A DNA stretch of 64,000 bases from an uncultured Chromatiaceae bacterium (GTDB lineage Bacteria; Pseudomonadota; Gammaproteobacteria; Enterobacterales; Alteromonadaceae), in NCBI GenBank assembly GCA_937978655.1, contig CALJUX010000075.1:1-64000 (forward strand), written 5' to 3'. Position 1 is the first letter of the stretch, and each line of letters starts with the position of its first letter. This document shows positions 63,580 to 64,000 of this stretch, piece after piece. The notes under the pieces were generated by a model. It searched no databases, was not told the origin of the DNA, and worked only from the letters and a program-made list of their open reading frames with translations. A program made the translations under genes and the position numbers.

Positions 63580-64000
63580 ATGTCATCACAATCTGCCACC
63601 AGTTCAATCATTCGCAGCGCAGTGTTAGGAGCCGCCGGTTATAGCGGCGCCGAACTTTGCGTGTTATTGGCGCGTAACCCTCACTTTGCACTCTGCCATG
63701 CCTATGCCTCTGCCGGGCGGCAGGCAGAGTCTTTTTCTTCCTTGTACCCACGGCACAGAGGCCAGGTTGACCTGCTGGTTGAACCCTGGACTGATGCCGA
63801 GATCGAGAATATCAAAGGCAAGGTCGATGTCGCCTTTTTGGCGCTGCCGCATGAAGCCAGTGAAGAAGTCGCGCCAAAACTGATGGCCGCCGGCATTGTG
63901 GTGGTGGATTTATCCGGTGCGTTCCGCTTAAAAGACCCTGATTTATATCCAAAATATTATGGTTATGCCCATCAGCATCCTGAACTGATTAACGAAGCCG
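63580..64000 (+). CDS. argC: N-acetyl-gamma-glutamyl-phosphate reductase (3'-truncated)
   Basis: ArgC reduces N-acetylglutamyl phosphate to the semialdehyde in arginine synthesis. The first 140 residues are present, with the NADP-binding motif VLGAAGYSGAELC, FLALPHEASEEVAPKL and VVDLSGAFRLKDP; the catalytic cysteine lies beyond the window. The start ATG is preceded by GGAG at a longish distance. Upstream promoter and ArgR-like sequence fit an arginine-repressed operon. Confidence 0.95.
   Translation, partial: MSSQSATSSIIRSAVLGAAGYSGAELCVLLARNPHFALCHAYASAGRQAESFSSLYPRHRGQVDLLVEPWTDAEIENIKGKVDVAFLALPHEASEEVAPKLMAAGIVVVDLSGAFRLKDPDLYPKYYGYAHQHPELINEA

Overview
The window is a 64 kb chromosomal segment of a gammaproteobacterium. 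Gene content and order (ftsYEX-rpoH, gpmM-envC-yibQ, yibN-grxC-secB-gpsA, yihY/dtd/yiiD, ftsN-hslVU with priA and rpmE, metJ-metBL) match the E. coli/Shewanella type of backbone. The many cyclic-di-GMP proteins, the HBM-type chemoreceptor and the hut genes suggest an aquatic, motile Rheinheimera/Alishewanella-like member of the Alteromonadales/Chromatiaceae border. That placement is inferred from overall look and was not tested. No rRNA, tRNA, CRISPR array, prophage or intact insertion sequence was seen.

Layout. 1-5.1 kb: 5'-truncated ftsY, ftsE, ftsX, an EAL-HDOD protein on the other strand, and rpoH behind a perfect CIRCE operator. 5.1-5.4 kb: 50-bp tandem repeats. 5.4-9.2 kb (minus): yibQ-like deacetylase, envC, gpmM. 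9.4-11.7 kb: yibN-grxC-secB-gpsA. 11.7-18.7 kb: a catalytically dead GGDEF-EAL protein, trmL, a FieF-like cation exporter, a lysophospholipase-like hydrolase, a Cpx-like two-component pair and its CpxP/Spy-like partner. 18.8-23.7 kb (minus): nitrogen regulation (ntrC, ntrB, a DUF4124 protein, glnA) with NtrC sites and a sigma-54 promoter. 24-33.6 kb (plus): typA, a receiver-TPR protein, apbE, yihY, pip, dtd, a yiiD-like GNAT/hotdog protein, an epimerase-like protein and an unknown membrane protein, then a candidate small RNA.

33.8-46.2 kb: two chemoreceptors, hutC/hutI divergent around a HutC operator, hutG, rraA, two GGDEF-EAL proteins and a PAP2 phosphatase. 46.2-46.5 kb: a 271-bp MITE-like element with perfect terminal inverted repeats. 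46.5-52.1 kb: a DUF971 protein, hslU, hslV, ftsN, priA and divergent rpmE. 52.3-58.2 kb: malic enzyme, metJ and metB-metL with two MetJ operator arrays. 58.3-60.2 kb: a RegBA/PrrBA-like pair behind a terminator-like leader. 60.5-61.4 kb: a small double-glycine-leader peptide gene preceded by a consensus sigma-54 promoter and followed by a membrane protein. 61.5-64 kb: a SulP transporter and the start of argC.

Most of the window is housekeeping. The parts that stand out are the CIRCE element in front of rpoH (which would put the heat-shock sigma factor under HrcA), the sigma-54/double-glycine peptide cassette, the MITE-like element, the intergenic repeats after rpoH, the candidate small RNA near 33.6 kb, and the mirrored NtrC sites upstream of glnA.
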